NCBI GenBank assembly: GCA_026984935.1
Contig: JALSRD010000106.1
Location: 37,918-101,917 of the forward strand
Source: Desulfobacterales bacterium
GTDB lineage: Bacteria; Desulfobacterota; Desulfobacteria; Desulfobacterales; JALSRD01
Length of the DNA: 64,000 nt
Direction: 5' to 3'
Below the pieces are notes generated by a model. It was not told where the DNA came from and ran no database searches. It saw only the letters and a list, made by a program, of their open reading frames with translations. The position numbers and the translations under genes are program-made. Positions 54,676 through 63,619 of the stretch are shown here, piece by piece (the stretch's first letter is position 1; every line of letters starts with the position of its first letter).

Positions 54676-56442
54676 CTAATCCAGCAGAAAATGGGGTAAA
54701 AAGCGCGGGTCCAGGTCATCCGGCGACAGGCGGCCGTATTCATCCTGGACTTCGGCAAACAGATCTTCCAGGGCCTGGGCCAGGCGGGATGATATTGCAT
54801 CCGGCGTCATGCCCGAGCGTGTGCTCAGCCAGGACAGAAAAATGGTTTTCATGGCCGGCCGGATACTGCTTGCACCCGACGAAGGTTCAAAGAGATCGGC
54901 AAAAAAGCGTGCAAAGGCATCACGCGCAATGGGCGCTGTCCGGGTAGCGGACATCCCGAGGTAATGCCGCGCCCAGGCCGTCAGCAGGAGGTTTTTGAAG
55001 GTCAGCGGGGTGTCCAGCATGGAACCGGCCGGAGGCAGATCGAGCGCCGCAAAGAGCGTGTCAAAAGCCATGATGCGCTCCAGTTGCACCGAGGTCCGGC
55101 GGATTTCATCGAGATTCATAAAGTCCCGGTAGTGCCCGACGGCCTGAAAAGCGTCAAAGAAAAGCGGCCTTTTTAAAAACAATCCGCCCAAAAGGCCCAT
55201 CCAGGCCTCGTCCCAGAAAGACAGGCCCAGCCCGGACGCACGGAACCAGCTCCGGTGCAGCCATTCGTCGGCGCGCCATTTCAGCGCCAGCGCCCGGCCG
55301 TAGCCCACACGGAAGACCTGGACCAGACCGTAATCCGTCAATATTTGCGCCCACCGGCCGGCCCCGGCAGCGCCGCACAGGTGCGCGAGCCCGATGCCCA
55401 CGTAGGCCACCGCCTTGCGGCCGACATCCTCCAACTGCTGCCGCGAGACGACGGCAACCTTGTCGGCGACCGCAATCCGGTTGCACAGCCCGGCGAATTC
55501 CATCTGCAGCTGCCCACGCCGCATCTCATCGGCCACCAGCTGCAGGGCCCGTGCCAGCGGGGATCCGCCCGCAATCATCCGCAGCGGATACTGCGGCACG
55601 GCAAACCGCAGGGTGGCCGCATCTTCTCTCCGGTGCGCCGTCTGCGGCAGGGGGCGCAGCTGTTCCCTTTTCAACGGCTGGTAAATTCCCAGGGCTTCAT
55701 CGAAAGGCAAAAATCCCTTTTCCGCCAGGCGTACACTGCGCCGGCGGAACAGCTCCTCTTCGGCTTCGGCCGGCAGCAGGGCCGCCAGTTCCAGCAAAAG
55801 ATGCTGGTATTTCGGGTAGTCGTACGCCGCGATATACTGCAGCAGCGCCCGCAGGACTTTCTCGCGCTGCATCCGCTCGGCAGCGGCCGCTTCTTGGGAG
55901 GCGTCGTCTTCCGGGGTTGCGGCCGGCGGCAGGGGCCGCACGCGGAAATAGAAGGTTTCGTCCAGCGAAGCGAAACCGTCCGGGAAATCAGAGGGATCCT
56001 GGTCATGCCCCCGCACGATCACCTCGATATTGCGAAACAGATACAGCTCGATGAAGGCTGCATCCCCGCGCAGGGCCCAGCGGGCCAGCCGGCCGGGCGC
56101 CGCGCTCAGCATCCTGTCCAGCCAACGCGTGGCGGCCTCTGTATCCAGACGATCCCGCTGCCAGACCTGCAGGTCGAAGATATGATCGATCTGGCCGTCG
56201 GATGCCAGCGCCAGCAACGGCAGGGCCCTGTCGGCGCCGAGTTGTTGAACCAGAAAGTGAAAGTCCATATCCCCCAAGGCGTGCACCAGGGCCGCCGGCT
56301 GAGGTGCTTCGAGGATACGGGACAGCGCCTCTTCCGGTGTCATGGACAGGATCTTCTCCTTTTCCACCAGCAGCCGCCGGAAGCGGTCGGGCACCTGGCC
56401 GCCTGTCTCCGGCTGCATATCAGATCGTTTCGCAGCGCTCAT
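54676..56442 (-). CDS. DUF6178-like conserved protein
   Basis: This 588-aa soluble, mostly helical protein has no enzyme motif I recognise. It contains ILEAPQPAALVHALGDMDFHFLVQQLG, ALRGDAAFIELYLFRNIEVIVRGHDQDPSDFPDG, YDYPKYQHLLLELAALLPAEAEEELFRRR and ARFFADLFEPSSG. I believe it is the DUF6178 family of Desulfobacterota, but I recall this only from overall appearance. GAGGGG precedes the ATG at 56442. It lies 7 bp after the AmpG-like gene. Confidence 0.65.
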   Translation of the reverse strand: MSAAKRSDMQPETGGQVPDRFRRLLVEKEKILSMTPEEALSRILEAPQPAALVHALGDMDFHFLVQQLGADRALPLLALASDGQIDHIFDLQVWQRDRLDTEAATRWLDRMLSAAPGRLARWALRGDAAFIELYLFRNIEVIVRGHDQDPSDFPDGFASLDETFYFRVRPLPPAATPEDDASQEAAAAERMQREKVLRALLQYIAAYDYPKYQHLLLELAALLPAEAEEELFRRRSVRLAEKGFLPFDEALGIYQPLKREQLRPLPQTAHRREDAATLRFAVPQYPLRMIAGGSPLARALQLVADEMRRGQLQMEFAGLCNRIAVADKVAVVSRQQLEDVGRKAVAYVGIGLAHLCGAAGAGRWAQILTDYGLVQVFRVGYGRALALKWRADEWLHRSWFRASGLGLSFWDEAWMGLLGGLFLKRPLFFDAFQAVGHYRDFMNLDEIRRTSVQLERIMAFDTLFAALDLPPAGSMLDTPLTFKNLLLTAWARHYLGMSATRTAPIARDAFARFFADLFEPSSGASSIRPAMKTIFLSWLSTRSGMTPDAISSRLAQALEDLFAEVQDEYGRLSPDDLDPRFLPHFLLD

Positions 56443-56449
56443 GAACCCC

Positions 56450-57700
56450 TCACACCGGTTTGCTTCGGAAAATCGCAAGCGGCGCGAATTTCTGCAGCAA
56501 AAGCAGGCCGGGCAGGGCAATCAGCGTACAGAAAATGAAAAACCCCTCCCAGCCCATGGTTTTGCCCATCCACCCGGTGGGTGCCGACGCCAGCACACGC
56601 GGCACCCCCATCAGGCTGGAAAGCAACGCGTATTGGGTCGCGGTGAAGCGTTTGTTGGTGATGCTGGCCATGAATGCGGCATAGGCGGCCGTTCCCATAC
56701 CCCCGGTAAAATTCTCGAAGGCGATCACGGCCGAAAGCGCGGCCAGGCTGTATCCGATTCTGGCCAGCACGGCAAAACCGGCCGTGGACAATGCCTGCAG
56801 CACACCGAACAGCCAAAGCGAGCGGTTGATGCCCAGGCGCAGCATCAACACACCGCCGGCCAGCGACCCACCGATGGTGGCCCAGAAGCCGAAGAGTTTC
56901 ACCACCGCCCCGATTTCGGTTTTCGAAAACCCGATGTCCAGATAAAACGGCGTGGTCATGGCGCTGGCCATGGTATCGCCCAGTTTGTAAAAGAGGATGA
57001 AAGCCAGCACCCAGACGGCGTCACGGCGGCTGAAGTATTCGATCAGCGGGTCAATGACGGCCGCACGCAGGGTGGCCGGCATGCCGGCCGCAAGCTCCGG
57101 CTCCGGCGCCAGCAGCGTGGTTAGCATTCCGGGCAGCATGCAGGCGGCCATGATCAGGTAGACACATGCAAAGGACACATGGTCGGCCAGTATCAGTCCG
57201 CCCCCCGAAGCCAGCAGCATGCCCACACGATAACCGTTGATATACAGGGAAGAGCCCAGCCCCAGTTCAGCATCGGGCAGGTCCTCCCGCCGATAGGCAT
57301 CGACGAGGATGTCCTGCGAGGCGCTGCAAAACGTCACCAGCAGGGCGGCCAAAGCCACCATCCAGGGCACTTCAGGATCGGCCAGGCCCAGCCCGGCGAT
57401 GGCCAGCATCAGGGCCGCCTGCACGCACAGCAGCCACCCCCGGCGACGGCCCAGGAACGGCAGCCGATAGCGGTCGAACAACGGCGCCCACAGGAATTTC
57501 AGCGTGTAGGGGAGGCCCACCAGCGCCATCAGCCCGATCACCGTCAGGTCCACGCCGGCATCTTTCATCCAGGCCTGCAGCACCGTTATCGTGAGCAGCA
57601 GCGGCAGGCCGCATGAAAACCCCATCAGCAGGGCCACCAGCATCCTCGGGCTGAAAACCGTTTTCAGCAGGGACTCCGGTATACCGTCAGGTCTGGGCAC
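56450..57700 (-). CDS. AmpG-like MFS permease
   Basis: This 416-aa inner-membrane protein has about 12 helices and the AmpG start FSPRMLVALLMGFSCGLPLLLTITVLQAWMKDAGVDLTVIGL, plus LPYTLKFLWAPLFDRYRLPFLGRRRGWL and FCSASQDILVDAYRRE. AmpG imports anhydro-muropeptides for peptidoglycan recycling. The start is probably GTG 57700, overlapping the end of pckG by 14 bases. Confidence 0.88.
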   Translation of the reverse strand: MPRPDGIPESLLKTVFSPRMLVALLMGFSCGLPLLLTITVLQAWMKDAGVDLTVIGLMALVGLPYTLKFLWAPLFDRYRLPFLGRRRGWLLCVQAALMLAIAGLGLADPEVPWMVALAALLVTFCSASQDILVDAYRREDLPDAELGLGSSLYINGYRVGMLLASGGGLILADHVSFACVYLIMAACMLPGMLTTLLAPEPELAAGMPATLRAAVIDPLIEYFSRRDAVWVLAFILFYKLGDTMASAMTTPFYLDIGFSKTEIGAVVKLFGFWATIGGSLAGGVLMLRLGINRSLWLFGVLQALSTAGFAVLARIGYSLAALSAVIAFENFTGGMGTAAYAAFMASITNKRFTATQYALLSSLMGVPRVLASAPTGWMGKTMGWEGFFIFCTLIALPGLLLLQKFAPLAIFRSKPV

Positions 57701-59657
57701 AGGCTTCGAGTTGCTGCGGTGTCACCACCGGCCCGTAGGTTTCGCGCAGGGCGGCCAGGGCTTTGCGCTGCTGTTTCAATACCTGGAATAAGGTTGCCGG
57801 GATATCGGTTTCTTTTGCATAGGCCTCCAACTGCAGATCGATACGCGCCACGATGTTGTCGATGTACAAGGAGAACTGTTTCACGTACAGGTCTTCCGGA
57901 TAGGGCTTGTCGATCACAGTGGCAAACAGCTTTTTCAGGTCATTGTACCGGGGCAACTCTCCGATGGGCGTGGCAATGCCGGCAACTTCACCGTGCGCCC
58001 TTCCGGCCAGCCAGGCCAGCCACACTTTAACGTCCCGTTTTTCACCCAACAGCTGCGGCGAGGTTCCACCCCGTGCGGCGTCCGTCAGGAAATAATTCAG
58101 GCCCGCCATCAGCGGCCGCCGGTCGGCGGCGATCTCTGGGCTGGCGAAGAATCGGAACTGGGCATCCATGTAATCCGCCAGCGACCCGGGAATGAAGGGC
58201 GCGTTGGCCCAGGGCGCCCGCCTTACGCCGCGGGCCCCCACTTCGGTGGCCGTGGCGGCCGAAACGATGCAGGCGCCGATGACCACACCCTCTTGGGGGG
58301 TCTTGGCCACCCAGACGGGCGGCATGGTGTCGCTGTCGCGGCCGCTGTAGGTGATCACCCGGGTTTCCACGCCCGCCGGATCCTCGGCCATGGGGGAATA
58401 GTTTTTCAATGCCGACGACGAGAGTGTACAGCGTGAATTGGGATGCGACATGGGGACCGGTTTTCCGCTGGCATCACGCATGCCCTCCTCCCATTTCCCC
58501 TGGAAATTGACGCCTGCGGACGGCGCTTCCTCGCCATGCCCGGTCCAGTGCGGCACCCCGTTTTCGTCGATGAGCACATTGGACCAGATCACCTCGGTGC
58601 CCGGCTTTCTCAGCAGTTCCATCAGGTACGGGTCGCCCTCCCAGTTGACATCCTCCACGATGCCGAAAATACCGCATTCGGGGTTGACGGATTTTACCAC
58701 GCCGTTTGCATCGATCCACATCTGGGCCAGGTCATCACCCACGAAGTGCGATCCGGCCATGGCCGTGGTGGTTTTGCCGCAGCCGCTGGGAGCCGCGCCG
58801 GCGATCCAGGTCACCCGGCCGCCGGGTCCCCGGACTCCGGTGATAAACATATGCTCGGATAATTCCTTTCCGCGGTTGACGTAAACCGCCTTGTCCACCG
58901 AGAATCGGTGGTTGCCCTTTTTCAGCAGCAAGGTGTTGCCGGCATAGGTGCAGTTGATGCTGAAAGTCGTGCGCCAGCTGCGATCCATGAACACCCGGGC
59001 GCTGGGCAGATCCTCGGGACGGTTCTGCCCCTGGCAGTGGATGTTGGTGTAAAAGTGGCCCAGGCGGCTCACTTCGCGGTCGAAATGCGTATAGGCATGA
59101 CGGTAGAGGATATCGGCACTGTGGGCCACATAAGCTGAACTGGTAATCTCCAGCGCCGGGTTGGACACCGGCGCGCCGATGGGGCCGCGCATGTAGAACC
59201 CGACCACCAGGGTCATGCCACGCATGATGCCTTGCATTTTCTCCCGGATTTCTTCCAGGGCGGCGCTCCGCCCCATCTTTTTGGCCAAAGATGAAACCGT
59301 TTCGCCCGGGTTGACGATGTAGAAGGTACGGTCGATGATGCGCCCCTGTTCATCGGGCAGGTCGAAATGGACGGTATGGCCCTCCATGGGCAGTTTTTTC
59401 TCTTCGCCGTTTTGCAGCGCGAGCTCGCGCACGAACTGCCGGTCTTCCTCTGATCCGGTGTGCACGAAAACCGTCCGTGGCCGGCACATGGCGATGGCAT
59501 TGGCGATTTTCAGGCGGACGTCTTCATTCTGAATGCGCTCGAGTTTGCTGAAGTTCCGCGCATCGAGCTTTGCGGCAAACAGCTTGCGGGCCTCGTCGAT
59601 ACCATCAATGGCTCCGATTTCCCGGACGATGTCGATTCCTCTGTTCAGCTCCAACAT
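57687..59657 (-). CDS. pckG: phosphoenolpyruvate carboxykinase (GTP)
   Basis: This enzyme interconverts oxaloacetate and PEP with GTP. The 656-aa protein has the GTP-type signatures FYMRGPIGAPVSNPALEITSSAYV, WIAGAAPSGCGKTTTAM (P-loop with catalytic Cys), SHFVGDDLAQMWID (kinase 2 Asp) and HPNSRCTLS. It links the C4 and C3 pools and could work toward gluconeogenesis. GGGAGAAAAGATCC precedes the ATG. Confidence 0.96.
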   Translation of the reverse strand: MLELNRGIDIVREIGAIDGIDEARKLFAAKLDARNFSKLERIQNEDVRLKIANAIAMCRPRTVFVHTGSEEDRQFVRELALQNGEEKKLPMEGHTVHFDLPDEQGRIIDRTFYIVNPGETVSSLAKKMGRSAALEEIREKMQGIMRGMTLVVGFYMRGPIGAPVSNPALEITSSAYVAHSADILYRHAYTHFDREVSRLGHFYTNIHCQGQNRPEDLPSARVFMDRSWRTTFSINCTYAGNTLLLKKGNHRFSVDKAVYVNRGKELSEHMFITGVRGPGGRVTWIAGAAPSGCGKTTTAMAGSHFVGDDLAQMWIDANGVVKSVNPECGIFGIVEDVNWEGDPYLMELLRKPGTEVIWSNVLIDENGVPHWTGHGEEAPSAGVNFQGKWEEGMRDASGKPVPMSHPNSRCTLSSSALKNYSPMAEDPAGVETRVITYSGRDSDTMPPVWVAKTPQEGVVIGACIVSAATATEVGARGVRRAPWANAPFIPGSLADYMDAQFRFFASPEIAADRRPLMAGLNYFLTDAARGGTSPQLLGEKRDVKVWLAWLAGRAHGEVAGIATPIGELPRYNDLKKLFATVIDKPYPEDLYVKQFSLYIDNIVARIDLQLEAYAKETDIPATLFQVLKQQRKALAALRETYGPVVTPQQLEACAQT

Positions 59658-59767
59658 GGATCTTTTCTCCCTTATCTGCGCCGCAGCGCGAAGTGGCGAT
59701 GCACAGGCGTGGGGCGGCTCAAGAGCGGACGGCGTACCATAGCGCCCCCCGCTGCGGACGGCGGTGC

Positions 59768-60346
59768 CTATGCATAACTGTCGATAATGATATCCGCCAG
59801 CTCGCGTTTGGGAACATGGTGAATGCCCTTTTCATCGCGCCAGTAGCGGATGCTTCCATCCGGGCCCACAGGCTCGATGGTCACGTCTTCCTTGGGGGCA
59901 CCCAATGCGATCACCAGCAGAATTTTGTAGTTTTCCGGAATACCGAGCGTGCGACGCAGTTTCCCGCGGTCGATGGCGGCCAGCATGCAGCCGGCCAACC
60001 CGCAGTCCCGGGCACCCAGCAGAATGCTCTGGGCGGCAATGCCGTGATCGCAGCCGAAGTCTTTCGCAATATCCGTGTTTCCCAGAACGACGATATAGGC
60101 CGAGGGCTGCTCGCCCGGTTTGGGCCCCGACCAGTCTTTCAGGTAAGCCGCCCAGGTCAGGCACGCAAATATGCGCGCGTTGGTCTCTTCCCGGCAGGAA
60201 ACAACGTAGGTCAGCGGCTGCAGGTTGCCGGCCGAGGCCGACAGTCTGCCCAGGTTGACAAGCCCCTTCAATGTATCCAGGTCGATTCTGCGATTTTGAT
60301 AAAACCTTCGGCAACTGCGATTTTTACGCACCAGGTCCTCGATCAT
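59768..60346 (-). CDS. nitroreductase-family flavoprotein
   Basis: This 192-aa FMN protein shows DLVRKNRSCRRFYQNRRIDLDTLKGLVNLGRLSASAGNLQPLTYVVS, then AQSILLGARDCGLAGCMLAAIDRGKLR and LLVIALGAPKED. Such proteins use NAD(P)H on nitro, quinone or flavin-like substrates; this one has no extra ferredoxin domain. The ATG at 60346 follows GGGGGTG. It lies 20 bp after rdgB. Confidence 0.88.
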   Translation of the reverse strand: MIEDLVRKNRSCRRFYQNRRIDLDTLKGLVNLGRLSASAGNLQPLTYVVSCREETNARIFACLTWAAYLKDWSGPKPGEQPSAYIVVLGNTDIAKDFGCDHGIAAQSILLGARDCGLAGCMLAAIDRGKLRRTLGIPENYKILLVIALGAPKEDVTIEPVGPDGSIRYWRDEKGIHHVPKRELADIIIDSYA

Positions 60347-60365
60347 CACCACCCCCTGTCATCGT

Positions 60366-60983
60366 TCACATGTGCAACCGCATCCAGTCGATTACCTTGT
60401 CAAACTCGGACTTGAGTTCTGCAAGCGCCCTTCCCCGGTGGCTGACCCGGTTTTTCTCGGCCGCGCTGAGCTGGGCAAAGGTTTTCCCGAGCGGTGGGAA
60501 ATAAAAAATGGGGTCATATCCGAACCCCTGATTCCCGGCGGGGCCCTCCGCAATCAGGCCCTCGCAGCGCCCTTCATAGGTCAGTGCCGCGCCCGAGGGT
60601 ACGGCGATTGAAATGACGCACGTAAAAACGGCCCGGCGGTCGGCGATGCCGGTCATGGCCCTGAGCAGCTTGCGGCATTTCAGCGCATCGTCGGCATCCA
60701 CACCGGCATAGCGTGCCGAGTGCACCCCCGGCGCCCCGCCCAAGGCCGCAACCTCCAGCCCCGAGTCATCCGCCAACGCCGGGATTCCCAGCACACGGGC
60801 CGTGAAACTCGCCTTCTTGTAGGCATTCTCATCAAAGGACCGGCCGTCTTCCTCCACTTCGGGGATGGCGCCAAAATCACTTAATCCCTTGATATCAATT
60901 TCAAAACCATACAGAAGCGATCGGAGCTCGCCGATCTTTCCCGGATTGCGGGTGGCGATCACCAATGGAAACGGTTGGGTCAC
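60366..60983 (-). CDS. rdgB: XTP/dITP diphosphatase (RdgB/HAM1)
   Basis: This house-cleaning enzyme hydrolyses non-canonical purine triphosphates to monophosphates. The 205-aa protein has LVIATRNPGKIGELRSLL, EVEEDGRSFDENAYKKA, ALADDSGLEVAALGGAPGVHSARYAG, GYDPIFYFPPLGKTFAQL and SHRGRAL. It starts at a GTG (60983) after AAGGGATTTTC and is the first gene behind the promoter at 61032-61060. Confidence 0.95.
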   Translation of the reverse strand: MTQPFPLVIATRNPGKIGELRSLLYGFEIDIKGLSDFGAIPEVEEDGRSFDENAYKKASFTARVLGIPALADDSGLEVAALGGAPGVHSARYAGVDADDALKCRKLLRAMTGIADRRAVFTCVISIAVPSGAALTYEGRCEGLIAEGPAGNQGFGYDPIFYFPPLGKTFAQLSAAEKNRVSHRGRALAELKSEFDKVIDWMRLHM

Positions 60984-61031
60984 GAAAATCCCTTTCGCCT
61001 GTTTTTTTCGTCGGTCTTACGAAAATTTTGG

Positions 61032-61060
61032 ATTATAACCCATAGGGTGTTTTTTGTAAA
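61032..61060 (-). promoter_or_regulatory. sigma-70-type promoter of rdgB
   Basis: On the minus strand TTTACA (61055-61060) and a perfect TATAAT (61032-61037) are 17 bp apart, about 50 bp upstream of the rdgB GTG. Confidence 0.7.
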
Positions 61061-61192
61061 TTCTTTTGTGGGCCGAACAGCAATCTGCGGCGAACACCCC
61101 GCCGGCTTGTCGGGTTGCACATGGCCGGCAAAAAAGGCCCTGGCAGATGCGCCCACCGGAAACCGGGCATCTGTCGTCGGTACCGGCGGCGG

Positions 61193-61465
61193 AACTGGCC
61201 CCGATCAGGCTGCTTGGAAAAACCCCCGGCAGAGCCAATTGAAGACTTGGAATTGATGCGTCTGATCGGCCGGGAAGGTGCCGCCCATCCTTTCTGCAAA
61301 ACGCGGAAGATGTGCGACGACCTGAAAAGGAAAGGCGGGACTGTGCTGAATCACAAGCGGGTCTTGGGTTTGATGCAGCAGATGGGCTTGGCATCCATTT
61401 TGGCCGCATCCGGGCCCACAACCCCTTTGAACTTGTCCTGCGGGAAGTACAAGGCGCCGGGCACG
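61193..61465 (+). pseudogene. IS3-family transposase OrfB remnant
   Basis: The plus strand encodes, in one frame, PRSGCLEKPPAEPIEDLELMRLIGREG, then AHPFCKTRKMCDDLKRKGGTVLNHKRVLGLMQQMGLASI. This matches the HTH_21 part of IS3-type OrfB (RSxLYYxPxxEsxEDLxLMRLIDE...HPFYGSRKM...VNRKRVxRLMxxMGLxAIyPKP). No start, no DDE catalytic domain and no OrfA are present, and the frame loses similarity after about 61465. It is a decayed fragment. The rest of 60984-61519 contains the rdgB promoter and no other gene. Confidence 0.75.
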
Positions 61466-61519
61466 CAGCGCCGGCGTTACCGGACGGCGACTCAGATCGC
61501 GAACTGCGAACCCGGCGTA

Positions 61520-63499
61520 TTATTCGTTTCTGGCACGCGAGACGCGCTGCAGGCCAAAGACCGCCTCCGGAATGCCGATCTTTCCGTCACCATTGACGTC
61601 GGCTTCCAGTTGCAGGGCCGCGCCGGCAGCCTGGCCGGAGGCGATCTGCAGGGAGAGGATCACATCATCGAGGCCGATCCGGCCATCACCATTGACATCG
61701 CCCACGAAGTCCGAGGTGTCTGTTTCGTAAGCGCCCATATCATCTCCGCCTCTGTCCATTCTGGGGCGGCCGGCCATGTCCGTTCGAATGCTGAGGCCAT
61801 AGAGACTTTCAAATTTATCGAACACACCCGTTGCAACAGCCGCCCCCCTGGCCGGGGAGGGTGCCCTCAATGTGAAATTATGGGCCTGTGGGTCCGCAAA
61901 CATCGGATCCGCTGCTATGAAGTGCAATCCCTGTCCGCCGCTTGCGGACTGGAATTCAGCCAGGCTCGTTTTCAGTCCGCGATCCCAGTAATAGTTTTGT
62001 ACATCCGGGTCATGGCATAAATCGGAACCGGCAATCGTAGCGCTGTTTGCCGGAATATTTATCGGGAGAAACGAGATCAACGCATCATCGTTGTCGATAT
62101 TTGAAATAATATTATTCTCCGTGTAGCTTGGGCTGTCCGCGGCTATGCTGATCCCGCCGCTGCAGTTGTATATTGTATTGTAGTATGTATAGCGATTGCC
62201 CACGGGATGAATATAAGAAATGCCCTGTCCGGTTTTGAAGCGGCTGTTCTTCTGGAGCGAACCTGGATTCGCATCAGGTCCCGGATGAATATTGTAGATG
62301 ACGTTTCCAATTACATAAACGTTTGTTTCCAGCCCTTCAGCGTTGGTTGTGGATTGTCTGATTCCCGTACGGCAGTCATGAATTACATTGTGCAACACCC
62401 ATATATTGTTTGCTCCATACATCCACATGATGCCCGTCCCCGTTGTACCGGATGTGCTGGGCATGTCATGCACAACGTTTTCGGAAATGATGACATCCGT
62501 GGCCTGTTTACTGGCAAATCCCGATTGGCGATTGTGGTGCGCTGTGTTGCCGCCAATGTAGAGGTGGTGAATATGATCACGCCAAAGGGCCGATTCCTGC
62601 CCATGCGTACCGCCTGCGGCGTTCACCTGCACACCATCCCCACCCAGGTAGCTGAATTCACTGTTCAGTATCCAGAGATGATGGATAAACTCATTGTGGG
62701 ACCGGTTCCAGAGGTTGGGGCCTATTCCATGGAAATCATTGTCATGGGCATAGTCGTCCCATTGGCCGAGGCGGCTGATATTGTAATTGAAAATTATGAT
62801 GTCGTGCGTTACTGCGTTTGGCGCCTGGTCCCCCAGACCGGCGGAAATACCGATCCCCGAGGAATTGCCGCTGTAGATCCTGTCGTGCAGTTCGCTGTTT
62901 CTCAAAATGATATGATGTGAATTGCCGTCGGGATAGGAAACGATGCCCGTAGCCTCCCCGGTGGCAGTTCCCTTCCCGTCAAAATCAAAGTACTCCTGGA
63001 AAAGATACTGCGTATTCCGGTAGGACCAATCCGCCCGTATGTTCGGCATGTCGTCGGCCGTCCCTCTGAACCAGCAGGGTTGGGCTGCGGTGCAGTTGAA
63101 GGAATACTGTATATGGCTGGGGTTCAGAGAGGGAAATGAGCCGTGCACTTCAACGTAAGCGCCGGGCGCAAAAGGGTAGTGCCAGTCCGGAACACTTTTC
63201 CGCGGCCGATCCGGATAGCCGAAACGGTGTCCATAGGCATCCGTCAGATCGCCCGTTTGCACTGCATCGGTTGCCGACGGATCATCCGGATTTATGTAGT
63301 AGCAGCCGGCTGCATCATTATCCGGCCAGTTTGAGGGCCGGCTGGGGGCTACTGCATCGATGGGGTTGCCGATCGCCCCCCAGTCCGGATTTGGAATCCC
63401 GACAGGCGGCGTATAGGCAAACACGTTGCCGGCGATCCCCGCTGCGCAGAAAAACATCATGGCCAATCCCAGGGCTGATGCATACAGGTCTTTTGCCAT
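61520..63499 (-). CDS. secreted right-handed beta-helix protein with dockerin-like EF-hand pair
   Basis: This 659-aa protein has a signal peptide (MAKDLYASALGLAMMFFCAAGIAGNVFA), then a long stretch of parallel beta-helix repeats typical of polysaccharide lyases/epimerases (HHIILRNSELHDRIYSG, VIISENVVHDMPS, NIWVLHNVIHDCRTGIRQ, VYVIGNVIYNIHPGP). The C-terminus has two calcium loops (DVNGDGRIGLDD and DVNGDGKIGIPE) spaced as in type I dockerin. AAAGGAGTCCGT precedes the ATG at 63499. It may bind or degrade an extracellular glycan; no catalytic triad is assigned. Lower GC than neighbours suggests acquisition. Confidence 0.88.
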   Translation of the reverse strand: MAKDLYASALGLAMMFFCAAGIAGNVFAYTPPVGIPNPDWGAIGNPIDAVAPSRPSNWPDNDAAGCYYINPDDPSATDAVQTGDLTDAYGHRFGYPDRPRKSVPDWHYPFAPGAYVEVHGSFPSLNPSHIQYSFNCTAAQPCWFRGTADDMPNIRADWSYRNTQYLFQEYFDFDGKGTATGEATGIVSYPDGNSHHIILRNSELHDRIYSGNSSGIGISAGLGDQAPNAVTHDIIIFNYNISRLGQWDDYAHDNDFHGIGPNLWNRSHNEFIHHLWILNSEFSYLGGDGVQVNAAGGTHGQESALWRDHIHHLYIGGNTAHHNRQSGFASKQATDVIISENVVHDMPSTSGTTGTGIMWMYGANNIWVLHNVIHDCRTGIRQSTTNAEGLETNVYVIGNVIYNIHPGPDANPGSLQKNSRFKTGQGISYIHPVGNRYTYYNTIYNCSGGISIAADSPSYTENNIISNIDNDDALISFLPINIPANSATIAGSDLCHDPDVQNYYWDRGLKTSLAEFQSASGGQGLHFIAADPMFADPQAHNFTLRAPSPARGAAVATGVFDKFESLYGLSIRTDMAGRPRMDRGGDDMGAYETDTSDFVGDVNGDGRIGLDDVILSLQIASGQAAGAALQLEADVNGDGKIGIPEAVFGLQRVSRARNE

Positions 63500-63604
63500 A
63501 CGGACTCCTTTCGGACACTCAAAGCCGCCGCCCCGGGCAGGCCAGCACGGCACTGCCGCCTATTTGAGGCTGCGTCCCTCCACCCTGATTCCACCAGATA
63601 GCAG

Positions 63605-63619
63605 GCAATCCCTATGCCA
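63605..63619 (-). promoter_or_regulatory. candidate sigma-54 promoter of the beta-helix gene
   Basis: On the minus strand TGGCATAGGGATTGC fits the -24/-12 pattern: TGGCA, TTGC and the exact GG-N10-GC spacing. It would start transcription near 63593, about 95 bases before the ATG. Confidence 0.55.
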
